Shown here piece after piece: positions 41,505 through 50,646 of a stretch of DNA of 64,000 nucleotides. Each line of letters opens with the position of its first letter. The stretch's first letter is position 1. The position numbers were made by a program, and so were the translations under genes. The DNA is taken from assembly GCA_964509505.1 (NCBI GenBank), contig CAZDYP010000006.1, forward strand, positions 1-64,000. Reading direction: 5' to 3'. This DNA comes from CAZDYP01 sp964509505 (lineage in GTDB: Bacteria; Chloroflexota; Anaerolineae; JACRMK01). Under the pieces are notes generated by a model. That model had not been told where the DNA came from. It saw nothing but the letters and a program-made list of their open reading frames with translations, and did not search any database.

Positions 41505-42091
41505 GCTCTCATACGTAACAGCGCGTGAAGCACAACCAACCCAAACATCACTAAACCCTCAGGGCGCGCGCTCATGCTGAGTCCGCCAATGAAGCCGACG
41601 AGCCACAATGGGCGACGTGACAGATACACATCAAGCAGCAGCAAGAGCAATGTGATGAACAGCAAGGTCTCCATGCCCGAATAGGCTGCCCAATTCAGAT
41701 GCCATTCGAGCATGATGACCACTGCGCTAACGGGCGCGACCAGTGGTGTGTCCGGGAAGAGGCGAGAGGCGACGCGCTGGGTGAGGAAGGCAGTTGCACA
41801 GAGCAACAATGCGCCCGCGCAGAAAACCCAGGCTTCGGGGCTGATAGGCAAGTAAAACCCGACAGCTAATACAAAATTCCACAACGGCGAGGTCGAACCT
41901 GCGCTCGGCTGATTGGGCAAAAAAGCAAAAGCGTGACTTAGCGCAAGATTGCGGGCAAAGGTGAGGTGAATCCAGGCGTCGTCTAACGGAAACGTGAGCG
42001 CGCCAAGTCGCTGCCACAACGCGCCAATGTATAAGCTAGCAGAGGCGCTGGTCAATAAGGGTAGGAGCAGAAAGAGCTTACGCATAGCCAT
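41369..42091 (-). CDS. GT-C type membrane protein, N-terminal half ending in a heptamer array
   Basis: 240 codons from the ATG at 42091, which overlaps the end of the GT2 gene by 14 bases. The first helix is followed by FPLDDAWIHLTFARNLALSH, the acidic external loop of GT-C glycosyltransferases (Asp-Asp), then SAGSTSPLWNFVLAVGFYLP and more helices. From about residue 195 the sequence is the translated array WRLAIGDWRLAIGD and it stops at 41369. In frame with the next gene it would give a protein of about 526 residues, normal for this class. Gain of one seven-base unit or loss of two restores the fusion. Confidence 0.8.
   Translation of the reverse strand: MAMRKLFLLLPLLTSASASLYIGALWQRLGALTFPLDDAWIHLTFARNLALSHAFAFLPNQPSAGSTSPLWNFVLAVGFYLPISPEAWVFCAGALLLCATAFLTQRVASRLFPDTPLVAPVSAVVIMLEWHLNWAAYSGMETLLFITLLLLLLDVYLSRRPLWLVGFIGGLSMSARPEGLVMFGLVVLHALLRMRAWRLAIGDWRLAIGDWRLAIGGWRLEIGNWRLAVGSRQLALGNGV
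41389..41507. repeat. Seventeen heptamers including eight perfect CCAATCG copies
   Basis: In steps of seven from 41389: CCAACTG, CCGACTG twice, CCAACCG, CCAATTT twice, CCAATCG, CCAACCT, then eight perfect CCAATCG (41445-41500) and CCAAGCT. It lies in the overlap of two frames of one membrane protein. Perfect copies in the centre with degenerate edges are the pattern of an array that changes by slippage. Confidence 0.93.
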
Positions 42092-42803
42092 TGCGGTTCA
42101 ATAGTCGGGTTGCCGCCAGTCGCCACGGCAACCAGAACGCCTCGAGCATGACGCGCCGCGAGAGCTTGCTGGCGCCCATGCGCCGCTCGACAAAGATAAT
42201 CGGCACCTCGCTCAGAGTGAAGCCTTGTTGTTGCGCGCGATATTTCAGCTCAATCAAGAACGCGTACCCTTCAGAGTGAATCGTTTCAAAGTGGATGGCC
42301 GCGAGCGCTGCGCGCCGATAGCCGACGTAGCCCGAGGTGCAATCGTTGACGCGCAAGCCCGTCGTGCGCCGCACGTACATATTCGCGCCCACGCTCAACA
42401 GCAAGCGGTGAACGGGCCAGTTGACCACACTGACGCCGTGCAAGTAGCGCGAGCCGATGACGACATCATGCGTTTTTAAGGCGTTCCTAAATGATGGCAG
42501 ATATTGTGGATCATGCGACAAATCGCCGTCCATGCTGAAGATGTAATCGCTGTCGTGAGCGAGCGCCCAACGGAAGCCTGTGATGTAAGCCGTGCCGAGC
42601 CCGCCCTTGCCCGGGCGGTGAATGACGTGCACGCGCGAGGACTCAGCGGCTAGCTGGTCGGCGAGCTCGCCTGTGCCGTCGGGTGAATGGTCGTCCACGA
42701 TCAACACGTGCGTCTCATGGCTGATGGCGAAGATGTGAGCCAGCAATTGAGGCAGATTATCGCGCTCGTTGTAGGTGGGAATGACAATCGTGGAAAGGGG
42801 CAT
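42078..42803 (-). CDS. Polyprenol monophosphomannose synthase-like GT2
   Basis: A 241-residue family 2 glycosyltransferase starting MPLSTIVIPTYNERDNLPQL. The nucleotide-sugar site VLIVDDHSPDGTGELAD (about 33-49), GKGGLGTAYITGFRWAL and the metal site SMDGDLSHDPQYL (about 92-104) match dolichol/polyprenol-phosphate mannose synthases. These transfer mannose or a related sugar to a lipid phosphate on the cytoplasmic face; GT-C proteins then use the product outside. No C-terminal membrane domain is present. Neighbouring GT-C genes on the same strand are the natural users. Confidence 0.9.
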   Translation of the reverse strand: MPLSTIVIPTYNERDNLPQLLAHIFAISHETHVLIVDDHSPDGTGELADQLAAESSRVHVIHRPGKGGLGTAYITGFRWALAHDSDYIFSMDGDLSHDPQYLPSFRNALKTHDVVIGSRYLHGVSVVNWPVHRLLLSVGANMYVRRTTGLRVNDCTSGYVGYRRAALAAIHFETIHSEGYAFLIELKYRAQQQGFTLSEVPIIFVERRMGASKLSRRVMLEAFWLPWRLAATRLLNRNGYA

Positions 42804-42867
42804 GGGTGAGATTATACTTGAATCAAGAAACAAGCAGCGCCTGGTGCGGGTACGAACCTGTATAACG

Positions 42868-44445
42868 TTAGCGTTGGTGCATGACCTCGTGGAGTTGCAC
42901 CTGCGAACCATCGGCATCGGTGAAGGTAGCGAGCAGGCGGAAGCGCGGGTCGGGCGGTATGGCGAATTCATACACGGGGTCCAGGGGATGCGGCCGATCT
43001 TTTTCGAGAATGAGATAGCGCGCCTGGAATTGGGTTGCAGCCCGAATCACTGCGAGGCGGTCGTCGGTGGGAATGGCCAGCGCGGCGCGCTGGGTAAAGT
43101 AGTAGAATGCAGGCGGATTGATGCACAGCACGGGGCTCGTCGCGTCGCCTGTTGCTTTGACGAGCCAAGCGTTCACCTCACGATAAATGGCGAAGCGTTG
43201 ATTCCACCCAATTTGCTCGGCGTTGGTGACGAACTGGTTGACGTAGAACATGGCGCTTAAGGCGATTGCCATGCACACGAATGCGACGCCGAACACGCGC
43301 TCGGCTTGCGCGGCGTTCCACGTCGCGCGTCGTTGCGCGATCCATTGCACGCTGCGCGACAGCCCATAAGGCGCGAAGGCGTAGAGAATGGGCAGCAGCG
43401 CGCTTAACGAATGGAGGAACGTGCCGCGCGGGCCGGGCAAACTGAAAACACAACTCATCACCCAGAGCAATGTCAGCAAATAAACCCACGTTGCTTGCGC
43501 GATGGGGCGCGCATGGTCGCGCCACAGCGCGATGAGCGCGCACGGCAAGAAGACGAACTGGAGTGCGCCCAACAAGGTGGCGACGTTCAACAACAAGGCG
43601 CGTAGCTGCGCCGTGACGATGGGGGCGATGCCTCCTTCCAGCCAATAGGCAAGCGTGAGCGCTTTCTCATAGCTGAACAAATCATCGTAGCTTCGCAGGA
43701 AGACAGCATTCCCCCCAACCAGCAGCGTCCCAAAGACCAATAGGTTACGCGCAAACCAAGGCGTCATCACTACCCCATAGCCGAGCGCCACCATCGCCAA
43801 CAAACGATAACGTCGCGTGCGCCATGCAACGAACACCAACGGCATTGCCAACAAGAAACCATCAGCGCGCGTGAGGTGGGCAAGGGCGACCAGCATGCCG
43901 CAAAAGGCAGGTTGGCGGTTGGCGGTTGGAGAGTGGGAAGTGGGGGGTGAGCTTTGAATGGTAGCGGTGAGCCACAGCAGGGCTGTGCCAATGAGCGCGT
44001 AGAGGGCGAAGCTGTCGGACGCGCCCCAGAAGGGCAAGTAAAAACTGGAGGCGAGCATGAGCAAGGCGGCGGTGAGCGCCCAACGCGTTTGCTGGAAGAG
44101 TTGCAGGCTGAGCAGATAGGTTAGCGGCACAAGGAACGACGCGAGTACGACCATCGGAAGTTGCGCGGCGCGATACGAGTCGCCTAGAAAATATAGGAAG
44201 GGCGCAATGACCAGTGAGGTGAGCGGCATCCAATGAGCGTTGCTCGGTGTGGGCAATTGCGTAGGCTGCGCCAGATAGTTCCAAATGAAATTTTCGGTGA
44301 AGCCCTTGCCTTGCGCGAGATTCACAGCGATGTGATAGTAGTAACTCGCGTCCATGTAGCCAGGTTGTTGCTGCGGTAACGCCAACGCAGCGCGCACGAC
44401 GAGCGCGCCCAGCCAGAGCCAGAAGATGGTGAGACGGGATGACAT
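42868..44445 (-). CDS. Polytopic GT-C type membrane protein (GT39/PMT-like)
   Basis: A 525-residue protein with 10-12 membrane helices. The first external loop has DASYYYHIAVNLAQGKGFTE and later LTRADGFLLAMPLVF, as in bacterial PMT/ArnT-like GT-C proteins that move sugars from lipid carriers. The C-terminal soluble part (WLVKATGDATSPVLCINPPA) ends LHEVMHQR. Residues about 165-179 (SSPPTSHSPTANRQP) are encoded by six heptamers at 43910-43951 and form a loop between helices. Acceptor and donor cannot be told. Confidence 0.82.
   Translation of the reverse strand: MSSRLTIFWLWLGALVVRAALALPQQQPGYMDASYYYHIAVNLAQGKGFTENFIWNYLAQPTQLPTPSNAHWMPLTSLVIAPFLYFLGDSYRAAQLPMVVLASFLVPLTYLLSLQLFQQTRWALTAALLMLASSFYLPFWGASDSFALYALIGTALLWLTATIQSSPPTSHSPTANRQPAFCGMLVALAHLTRADGFLLAMPLVFVAWRTRRYRLLAMVALGYGVVMTPWFARNLLVFGTLLVGGNAVFLRSYDDLFSYEKALTLAYWLEGGIAPIVTAQLRALLLNVATLLGALQFVFLPCALIALWRDHARPIAQATWVYLLTLLWVMSCVFSLPGPRGTFLHSLSALLPILYAFAPYGLSRSVQWIAQRRATWNAAQAERVFGVAFVCMAIALSAMFYVNQFVTNAEQIGWNQRFAIYREVNAWLVKATGDATSPVLCINPPAFYYFTQRAALAIPTDDRLAVIRAATQFQARYLILEKDRPHPLDPVYEFAIPPDPRFRLLATFTDADGSQVQLHEVMHQR
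43910..43951. repeat. Six heptamers inside a GT-C gene
   Basis: GGTTGGC, GGTTGGC, GGTTGGA, GAGTGGG, AAGTGGG and GGGTGAG in direct succession. As 42 bp it is a multiple of three, so the frame is kept, but single-unit change would shift it. Confidence 0.8.
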
Positions 44446-44450
44446 AAGTT

Positions 44451-46487
44451 TTATTTGAACTCGAACAGCCGATAGCTAGGGTTCTCATAGACGAGGCGCA
44501 AGTGTTCGTGCTCTAGTCGTTGCAGGTTCGCGGCATCGGCAGGTGTAAATTCACGCATATACTTGAACGCGAATTGCGCGCCTGTTTCCCAGACAAGCAC
44601 GTGTGTGAACCCTTCACGTTTCCATTGTTGCACGCCTGCTTCCAGTGAGCCTGTGGTCGCAATGACGTGAGGCAACGCGTCGAGTAAGATGTCAGCGCGC
44701 ACTACCTGGTGCGAGAGATAGGGGCGCGGCTCCCACAAAAATTGAACACGCGTCGTCGGCGGCAACTCCCGCACCGCGTACATCGCCCGCGCGTGGTCCC
44801 CCCATTGGCGCGTCAGAAAATGCTCGCGCGATTCTGCGCCGACCAGATAGGCGAGCGGATTGACTTTCAGAAATTCAATCGTCTGCGTCAACAGCGTCAG
44901 TCCCAAAACCAAAGCGATGACGAGGTTGGTGATGCGGCGGAGCGAGAACGCGGGACCCTCGAACCATGCCAGGCTCGTCAAGGCGTAGCCCAAGGGCGGC
45001 GCGAGATTGACCAGCGCGGGCAGCAGTAGCCGTCCTTGCCATAGCGAGAGCGAGTTCATCACGCCCAGTGTCCAGAAAACGCAATAGAGCAGGCATAGCA
45101 TGAGATGTGGGTCGGGCGCGCGGGTGATGGCGCTGCGCGCGCGCCAGAGCGTGATGAGCAGTAATGGCGCTGCGATCACGAGCAGCGGTCCGAAGCGACC
45201 GTCTATGTACGTCGCATCGCGATAGCCGAGCATGGCGACGAAAGGCAAGGTCAACAACGCGATGGCGTCAAAGCCGATACCCGTGCCTGCCTGCGCGTAC
45301 CACGCCGCGCGCAAATTATCCCAATGCGCGCCGCCGAAAACGAACGGGTGCACGGGATTACCCGTGAACAGAAAATTTTTGATGTACCAAGGCGCAGCGA
45401 CCAAGCCGGCGATGAGCGAGAATTGGAGCGCAAGGCGTATGGAGTGGCGTCGCGCAGTGATGATGAGCAAGGCGCCGAGACCGAGTGGCAGCACGAAGCT
45501 CGTATATTTCAAGCCCATCGTAAAGCCGGTCATGATGGCGCTGTACCATAGGTAATGGGGCGCTTGCGTGTCGCGCCAACGACGGAAGGCGTAGGTGGCG
45601 GCCAGCGCGTAGAACGCCAACGCGAGATCAACATAAGCCCATGAGGCGAGTAGCAACACATTGGGCATAGAGAGTGTGAGCGCCAGCGCGTATGGTACAG
45701 CGTTGCGCGTATAACGTCGCGCCGCCACCATGATTAAGCCAAGCAGCAGGACGCCATAGGTGTAATGTAGGAGTTGTGCGCTGATGTCGTTGCGGAGGCG
45801 CATAGCCAGCAAGTAGAGCGAGGTCATCAATTGCGGAAAACTTTCGGAGGGCACCAACTCGCCCAAGGGTGTGATCCGTCCCAATTCGAGCGCGCGACGT
45901 GGGAGCGTGAGATGGTAGAGGAGCGAATCAAACGCGAAGGGGGGCGTCCAGGCGGTGAGTAAAGCAAGCAAGAGACTGATGAGCGTGAAGGCAAAGAGGA
46001 CGGCCGGCAGCCTTGTGTGTGGGCGGCTGTCGCGCCAATCGCGCACGGCGCAGCGCAAACGAGGCGCACGCGGCAGCCGCAGCGCTAGCGCGACCAATAC
46101 GCCGTTGACGACGACGAGCAGATTGAGCCAGCCTAGCAAGCCTAGGAGAAATGTCGTGATGCTAATGATGCCGAACCCAAGCCCAATGGCCAGCAGCCAA
46201 AACTCTGCGCGCTCTACGAGCGGAGAGGCAGTGATGGGATATGGCAACGGCGAAAGTCGGCAGCCGAGCAACACTGCAGCGCTCACGATCAACAGAGCAG
46301 CGCCAAGATCCAACACTGCATCTATAATACCTGTTAGCGTTGGCGCTTGTTGAAAGGCTTGCGTGGCGACGCGCAGTTCGACTAAATCAGTGGGCGTAAT
46401 CGGCTTTTGCACCGCGTAGAAAACGGCGAGGATGCAGCCCATCCAAAGCAAGAAGGCAGTCGAAAGGAGTAAACGAGTGCGAGTCAT
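44451..46487 (-). CDS. Large polytopic GT-C type membrane protein
   Basis: A 678-residue protein with about 12-14 membrane helices. TPPFAFDSLLYHLTLPRRAL and LVPSESFPQLMTSLYLLAMR are the external acidic loops of the family. MTGFTMGLKYTSFVLPLGLG and GNPVHPFVFGG (FTGNPxxP motif) are common in uncharacterised GT39-like proteins. A C-terminal soluble domain of about 120 residues begins near VNPLAYLVGAESREH. The stop is five bases before the start of the next gene on this strand, so the two are cotranscribed. It is divergent from the gene at 46510 with only 22 bases between start codons. Confidence 0.82.
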   Translation of the reverse strand: MTRTRLLLSTAFLLWMGCILAVFYAVQKPITPTDLVELRVATQAFQQAPTLTGIIDAVLDLGAALLIVSAAVLLGCRLSPLPYPITASPLVERAEFWLLAIGLGFGIISITTFLLGLLGWLNLLVVVNGVLVALALRLPRAPRLRCAVRDWRDSRPHTRLPAVLFAFTLISLLLALLTAWTPPFAFDSLLYHLTLPRRALELGRITPLGELVPSESFPQLMTSLYLLAMRLRNDISAQLLHYTYGVLLLGLIMVAARRYTRNAVPYALALTLSMPNVLLLASWAYVDLALAFYALAATYAFRRWRDTQAPHYLWYSAIMTGFTMGLKYTSFVLPLGLGALLIITARRHSIRLALQFSLIAGLVAAPWYIKNFLFTGNPVHPFVFGGAHWDNLRAAWYAQAGTGIGFDAIALLTLPFVAMLGYRDATYIDGRFGPLLVIAAPLLLITLWRARSAITRAPDPHLMLCLLYCVFWTLGVMNSLSLWQGRLLLPALVNLAPPLGYALTSLAWFEGPAFSLRRITNLVIALVLGLTLLTQTIEFLKVNPLAYLVGAESREHFLTRQWGDHARAMYAVRELPPTTRVQFLWEPRPYLSHQVVRADILLDALPHVIATTGSLEAGVQQWKREGFTHVLVWETGAQFAFKYMREFTPADAANLQRLEHEHLRLVYENPSYRLFEFK

Positions 46488-46509
46488 CGGTCAATTAGAT
46501 TTGGAGAAA

Positions 46510-47973
46510 ATGATTCCTACGTTGAGTTGGGTTTGGTTTGTGTTGTCGAGCAGCCTCTTCGTCTATCTAGGACAAGTCAACTCCGATGAAGGGTGGTATC
46601 TGTATGCGAGTCAACTGGTGTATGCAGGCCAGCTGCCATATCGGGATTTTGCGTTTACTCAGACCCCGTTGCTGCCTTACGTGTATGGCGTTGCCCAGCA
46701 GCTGTTTTCTTCGAGCATTTATCTGGGCAGAATCGTCACCGTCTTGTGTTCTGCGATGGCTTTCTGGCTTGGTGCGCAGCTGGCGGGGCGTTACGGCGGC
46801 GCACTGGCAAGCGCAGTGACGGCGCTGCTCGGCGCGACGTTTACATACGGGATTTATTTTCAGTCCATCACCAAAACATACGCGTTGACGACGTTGCTGT
46901 GCGTGTTGGCGTGGTTCGTGCTGCACTTGCGACTGTCGCGTGGGTGGCGCTTGAGTCTGATGACGTTGTGTGTGCTGCTCGCCACGCTCACGCGGTTATC
47001 CGCGCTGATGTTTGCCGTGCCGTTCATCGCTTATGCGTTATGGACAGCGAGCAGACGGGAGCGTTGGTTGCTTATCGCGTTGTGTTTGAGCGCGTGCCTG
47101 TGGTTAGGATGGTTGGGTTTGCCCAACGTCGAAGCCCTGCAGTGGGGGCTGCTCACGCACCATACCGCACAGTGGGGCGACCGCTCCGTGCTTGAACGAG
47201 TCGTCGCAATGCTCACCGTGCGCGCGCCGCTTTTGTTCGCCGTGTTTCCGGCGTATATCCTGTTGTGGGGTGTGCTGTTGTGTCTGGGATACCGCCAGAT
47301 CCGTATTTCATTCTGCCGTCAGCCGACGCTGCTGGTCACACTTATCGGATTGCTGTTGTTTGCGTTGCCCAACTTAGCCAGTGGTGGATTTTATGGCGAA
47401 TACTTTGCGCCGTTCTTTTTCATCGCGTTTCCACTGACAGGCATTGCTTACGCGCAAGTTCTGTTACAACGTGGGCGCTATGCCAAAATCGTTCTGAAAG
47501 CCGCGCTACTGGCGACGTGCGTGTTGGGATTGGCGCGCGGCGGATTCGATTTCATAGACACATCGGGCGGCACTGCGCCAGTGGAAGAGATAAAAACGAT
47601 TGCAACGGTCGTCGCCGCAAACTCGACGTCGGATGAGCAACTCTTTGCGCTGGAGGCGCTGGTGGTGGCGATAGAAGCACGGCGACGGGTCCTGCCAAAT
47701 CAAGCGCTGGCGCAATTCTCGTTCTCTGATGGTGATACGGCCGCTGTCGAGCGATTGCATCTGTTGAACGCCCCAATGGTGTGGAGTTACCTTGAGACGC
47801 GACTGCCTAAAATAGTCATGCTCACCGACACGGATTGGCTCTTGTGGCAGCACACGGTTTATGCGGAGCGAATCGCGGCGACGGTGAAAAATCATTATGA
47901 GTTGATCTATCAGGGCGCAGAGTTCGGGCAATATCGTAATCGCATTGAAGTATATCGGCGGCGCAACGATTAG
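46510..47973 (+). CDS. Polytopic membrane protein, GT39-like
   Basis: A 487-residue protein from ATG 46510 (GGAGAAA upstream; an ATG at 46432 inside the divergent gene is less likely). The first loop GQVNSDEGWYLYASQLVYAG and then GQLPYRDFAFTQTPLLPYVY is a hallmark of bacterial GT-C mannosyltransferase-like proteins (DEGWYLYAA...G.LPYRDF..). Around ten membrane helices follow, and a soluble C-terminal domain (KTIATVVAANSTSDEQLFAL) with VYAERIAATVKNHYELIYQG. The only plus-strand gene in this glycan block; its end abuts the convergent GT87-like gene by two bases. Confidence 0.8.
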   Translation: MIPTLSWVWFVLSSSLFVYLGQVNSDEGWYLYASQLVYAGQLPYRDFAFTQTPLLPYVYGVAQQLFSSSIYLGRIVTVLCSAMAFWLGAQLAGRYGGALASAVTALLGATFTYGIYFQSITKTYALTTLLCVLAWFVLHLRLSRGWRLSLMTLCVLLATLTRLSALMFAVPFIAYALWTASRRERWLLIALCLSACLWLGWLGLPNVEALQWGLLTHHTAQWGDRSVLERVVAMLTVRAPLLFAVFPAYILLWGVLLCLGYRQIRISFCRQPTLLVTLIGLLLFALPNLASGGFYGEYFAPFFFIAFPLTGIAYAQVLLQRGRYAKIVLKAALLATCVLGLARGGFDFIDTSGGTAPVEEIKTIATVVAANSTSDEQLFALEALVVAIEARRRVLPNQALAQFSFSDGDTAAVERLHLLNAPMVWSYLETRLPKIVMLTDTDWLLWQHTVYAERIAATVKNHYELIYQGAEFGQYRNRIEVYRRRND

Positions 47974-47975
47974 CG

Positions 47976-49157
47976 TCAAGTAAGGCGCTTCGCTCGGCGT
48001 TGCATTGCCAATAATCCCCACCAGCCAAACACGCCCAAGCTGAGCGGCAACAAAACAACCTCGTGTTCGGTGTCGCCGATTAAGGTCACAAAGAAGATCC
48101 ACCATGGCACGATGAGTAGCAGAGCTAACCAGGCGGTGATGAGCCACTGTGAGCGGCGCGTCTGACGATGAGACGGCAGCTCCATGAAAATGGGCAAGGT
48201 GAGCATGAGCTGGTTGGGCGTGGCGGTATGGACGGCGATGAGTTGCGTGATGATGATGCTCCATAGGGCTAGGCGCACGTGCTGGGGCCATGCGGCGTTG
48301 GCGCGTGCGTTGCGCCAAACGGCGCTGCACCATAATCCAACGAGCAGCACGGATACGCTTAGCGCGAGCAGGTTGTTGCCCAAAACGATTTGCAGCGGCG
48401 AGCGGCTGTCATAGTAACCAGAATATGCGATGGTGGCTTGTATGAATCCGAAGAGCCAAGTCGGTTGCAATGCGAAGGCAAAGAGGCACTGCGCGCCGAG
48501 CGCGACGACAAAACCTTGCCACACGCGATGACGCTGCGCGCGCCATGCCCACCAGAGAATGAACGGTAGCAAGAGCAGCATCATCTGTGGCTTGATGGCG
48601 GTGATAGACAATAGCGCGCCCGCTAAACTATCGCGCCGCGTATGCAGACACCACCAAACGCCAACCACGCATGCGAATACCACGATGGCTAATTGCCCCA
48701 AGAACAGAGCGCGCACGGCGGGATAGAGCCCCATGAGCCAGAGCGTGAGCGCGACGAGCGGCAATGGTTTGAGCGTGAGGTCCAGCGCGCGGAGCATTAG
48801 CAAACCAGCAGCCAACAATAAACTGAGGAGGAAGGCTAACCAGATAGCCGAGGCGATGTCGTAAGGTAGCCATACCAAGGGCGCGAGCAACCATGAGACG
48901 GTTAAGGGATAGGCAAAGGAAAATTGGTGTTCGTGCGCCGCGCGTGGCTGTCCAAACAATACGCGTTGAATATCGCGCGTGACCTCCGCGCTGTAAGGAT
49001 CGCGCCGTTCGAGCAGGGCGGCTTGCGTGGCGCGCCAGGGCACGTAGAAATCGTTCGCGCCGGGATGGGCGCGTGTGAGACCGTAGTAGAAGGCGAGACT
49101 GAGCAGTGCTTCGAAGGTGCTGAGGGCGATGAGTATGAGCAGGAACTTGAGACGCAT
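47976..49157 (-). CDS. GT87/DUF2029-like membrane glycosyltransferase
   Basis: A 393-residue polytopic protein. The start MRLKFLLILIALSTFEALLS is chosen over upstream in-frame codons, which overlap the next gene. The first loop GANDFYVPWRATQAALLERR followed by DPYS is the DUF2029/GT87 signature (DFxxxxxAA..l..G.DPY), known from mycobacterial polyprenol-phosphate-dependent alpha-mannosyltransferases. LSITAIKPQMMLLLLPFILW contains the KPQ motif of the same family. The short C-terminal part is membrane embedded to the end. Confidence 0.85.
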   Translation of the reverse strand: MRLKFLLILIALSTFEALLSLAFYYGLTRAHPGANDFYVPWRATQAALLERRDPYSAEVTRDIQRVLFGQPRAAHEHQFSFAYPLTVSWLLAPLVWLPYDIASAIWLAFLLSLLLAAGLLMLRALDLTLKPLPLVALTLWLMGLYPAVRALFLGQLAIVVFACVVGVWWCLHTRRDSLAGALLSITAIKPQMMLLLLPFILWWAWRAQRHRVWQGFVVALGAQCLFAFALQPTWLFGFIQATIAYSGYYDSRSPLQIVLGNNLLALSVSVLLVGLWCSAVWRNARANAAWPQHVRLALWSIIITQLIAVHTATPNQLMLTLPIFMELPSHRQTRRSQWLITAWLALLLIVPWWIFFVTLIGDTEHEVVLLPLSLGVFGWWGLLAMQRRAKRLT

Positions 49158-49203
49158 GATGGGAGGAAAGAAGGAAGAAGAAAAATGGGTGACGAGCGAC
49201 GAG

Positions 49204-50646
49204 CTATGATGCGCGCTGAAAGATAGCGGAGATTTCGTCCTCGAACAACAAGCGCCAACCTGAACTCGCGCGCAACTCGCCCGCCAGTGGACCGTCTTTC
49301 TCGATAACGACGAGGTTAATTTTATAGCGGTCAAGGTAGGCTTGCCAATCGCCCTTGGTCTGCCATGCGAGCGCGTAATATTCGTCCATGAAGGCGTCGC
49401 CATAGACGTCGGCGCGCCCGTCAATGAAGACCTGATAGGTTGGATACACACGCCAAATGAGATAGCCGCCTAGATTGTATGAATTGAGCAGCGGCCCCGC
49501 GGGTTTTTGTTGCAGCAAGTATTGCGCGGTCATTTCAGGGAAGTATTTGACCAATAGTGTTGGCAATTCGTTCAACGTGTTGGCGATCCGCAACCCTGCG
49601 CCCAATATGATGATGCCCATTAACAACCAGTGCACACCATTGAGCAATGGCGTGAGGGGACGAGGGGCTGGGGGGGCAGCGGGATGAGCTGCGCTCAAGC
49701 CATGCAGCTGGCGCGTGATGATGGGCGCGGCGACCAGCGCATACAACGGAATGTTACGCATTGAGTTCAACGCCGCATAAGTTAAACCAAGCAACAAGCC
49801 TAATTCGACGAGCGTGAGGCGACGCGGCGAGAGCGCGCAGGCAACCAATGTGATGAGCAACAAGGCGGCGAAAGCGAGAAAGCGCGTGTCGTGAAAATTG
49901 GGGGAGTGCCATTCGACGATGTAGGTTTGCATCGCCTTGCTGGTCAACGTGAAGTAGGGATAGATGAGCAACGCGATGCCATGCGGATTGAGCAGCGTCG
50001 CGCTGAAGCAAACCGCTAGGCATAACGCAAGCGCGCGTTGCGCAGGCGGAAAGAAGGGGCGCGCGCGTGTCAGCCAATGCGGGAGGAGTGTGCCGCAGAG
50101 TGTGACGCCGATGATGACAAGTCCCAACACAAAGCCGCTGTGCGCGTTAGCCCATACTAAAAATAAGGGAGGCAGGCTCCAGAGCCAACGTGGTTGTGTC
50201 GCATAGCGTTGGAGGACGTAAAGCGTGTAGGCGGCGAAGAGCATCGTCAAAAGATGCGGGCGCGGACTCCAAGCCACAGCCGAAGCGATAGCCGCGAGCA
50301 GTGTGGTGAATACGGCGACGTGTGGGCGCAGCTCGCTCATGCGATAGACTAACACAAACGTCAAGGTGACGCATACGCTGACGGCGCTAGCGAGCGCTGG
50401 CAAGCCACCCCACTGATAGAGCCAATACAGCCCAACGTCGGCGAGCCATTCATGCGCGAGCCATGGCGTCTGGGCGCGCGTCCACGAAAATGGATCGGCG
50501 TCGGGGATGGCGCGTTGCTCGCTAATCCATTGACCTGTGCGTAGATGCCACCAGAGGTCGGTGTCGCTGATGGGCTGAATAGCCATGACGCTGATGGCGA
50601 TGAAGAGGATTGTGACCAGAAGCTGGCGAGTGGTAAGGAGAGGCAT
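49204..50646 (-). CDS. Polytopic membrane protein, member of tandem pair (downstream)
   Basis: A 480-residue protein with about nine membrane helices and a soluble C-terminal domain. The opening ISDTDLWWHLRTGQWISEQR then IPDADPFSWTRAQTPWLAHE resembles GT-C proteins without a named family. The C-terminal part GPLLNSYNLGGYLIWRVYPT, YQVFIDGRADVYGDAFMDEY and INLVVIEKDGPLA is shared almost word for word with the gene immediately upstream. The two start and stop within one base of each other (50646/50647). This is a recent-to-moderate tandem duplication. Confidence 0.78.
   Translation of the reverse strand: MPLLTTRQLLVTILFIAISVMAIQPISDTDLWWHLRTGQWISEQRAIPDADPFSWTRAQTPWLAHEWLADVGLYWLYQWGGLPALASAVSVCVTLTFVLVYRMSELRPHVAVFTTLLAAIASAVAWSPRPHLLTMLFAAYTLYVLQRYATQPRWLWSLPPLFLVWANAHSGFVLGLVIIGVTLCGTLLPHWLTRARPFFPPAQRALALCLAVCFSATLLNPHGIALLIYPYFTLTSKAMQTYIVEWHSPNFHDTRFLAFAALLLITLVACALSPRRLTLVELGLLLGLTYAALNSMRNIPLYALVAAPIITRQLHGLSAAHPAAPPAPRPLTPLLNGVHWLLMGIIILGAGLRIANTLNELPTLLVKYFPEMTAQYLLQQKPAGPLLNSYNLGGYLIWRVYPTYQVFIDGRADVYGDAFMDEYYALAWQTKGDWQAYLDRYKINLVVIEKDGPLAGELRASSGWRLLFEDEISAIFQRAS

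Noticed and set aside
46432..46509. Earlier start for the plus-strand GT-C gene at 46432
   Set aside because: It would overlap the coding start of the divergent gene by 56 bases, and the extra residues are not hydrophobic or family-like.
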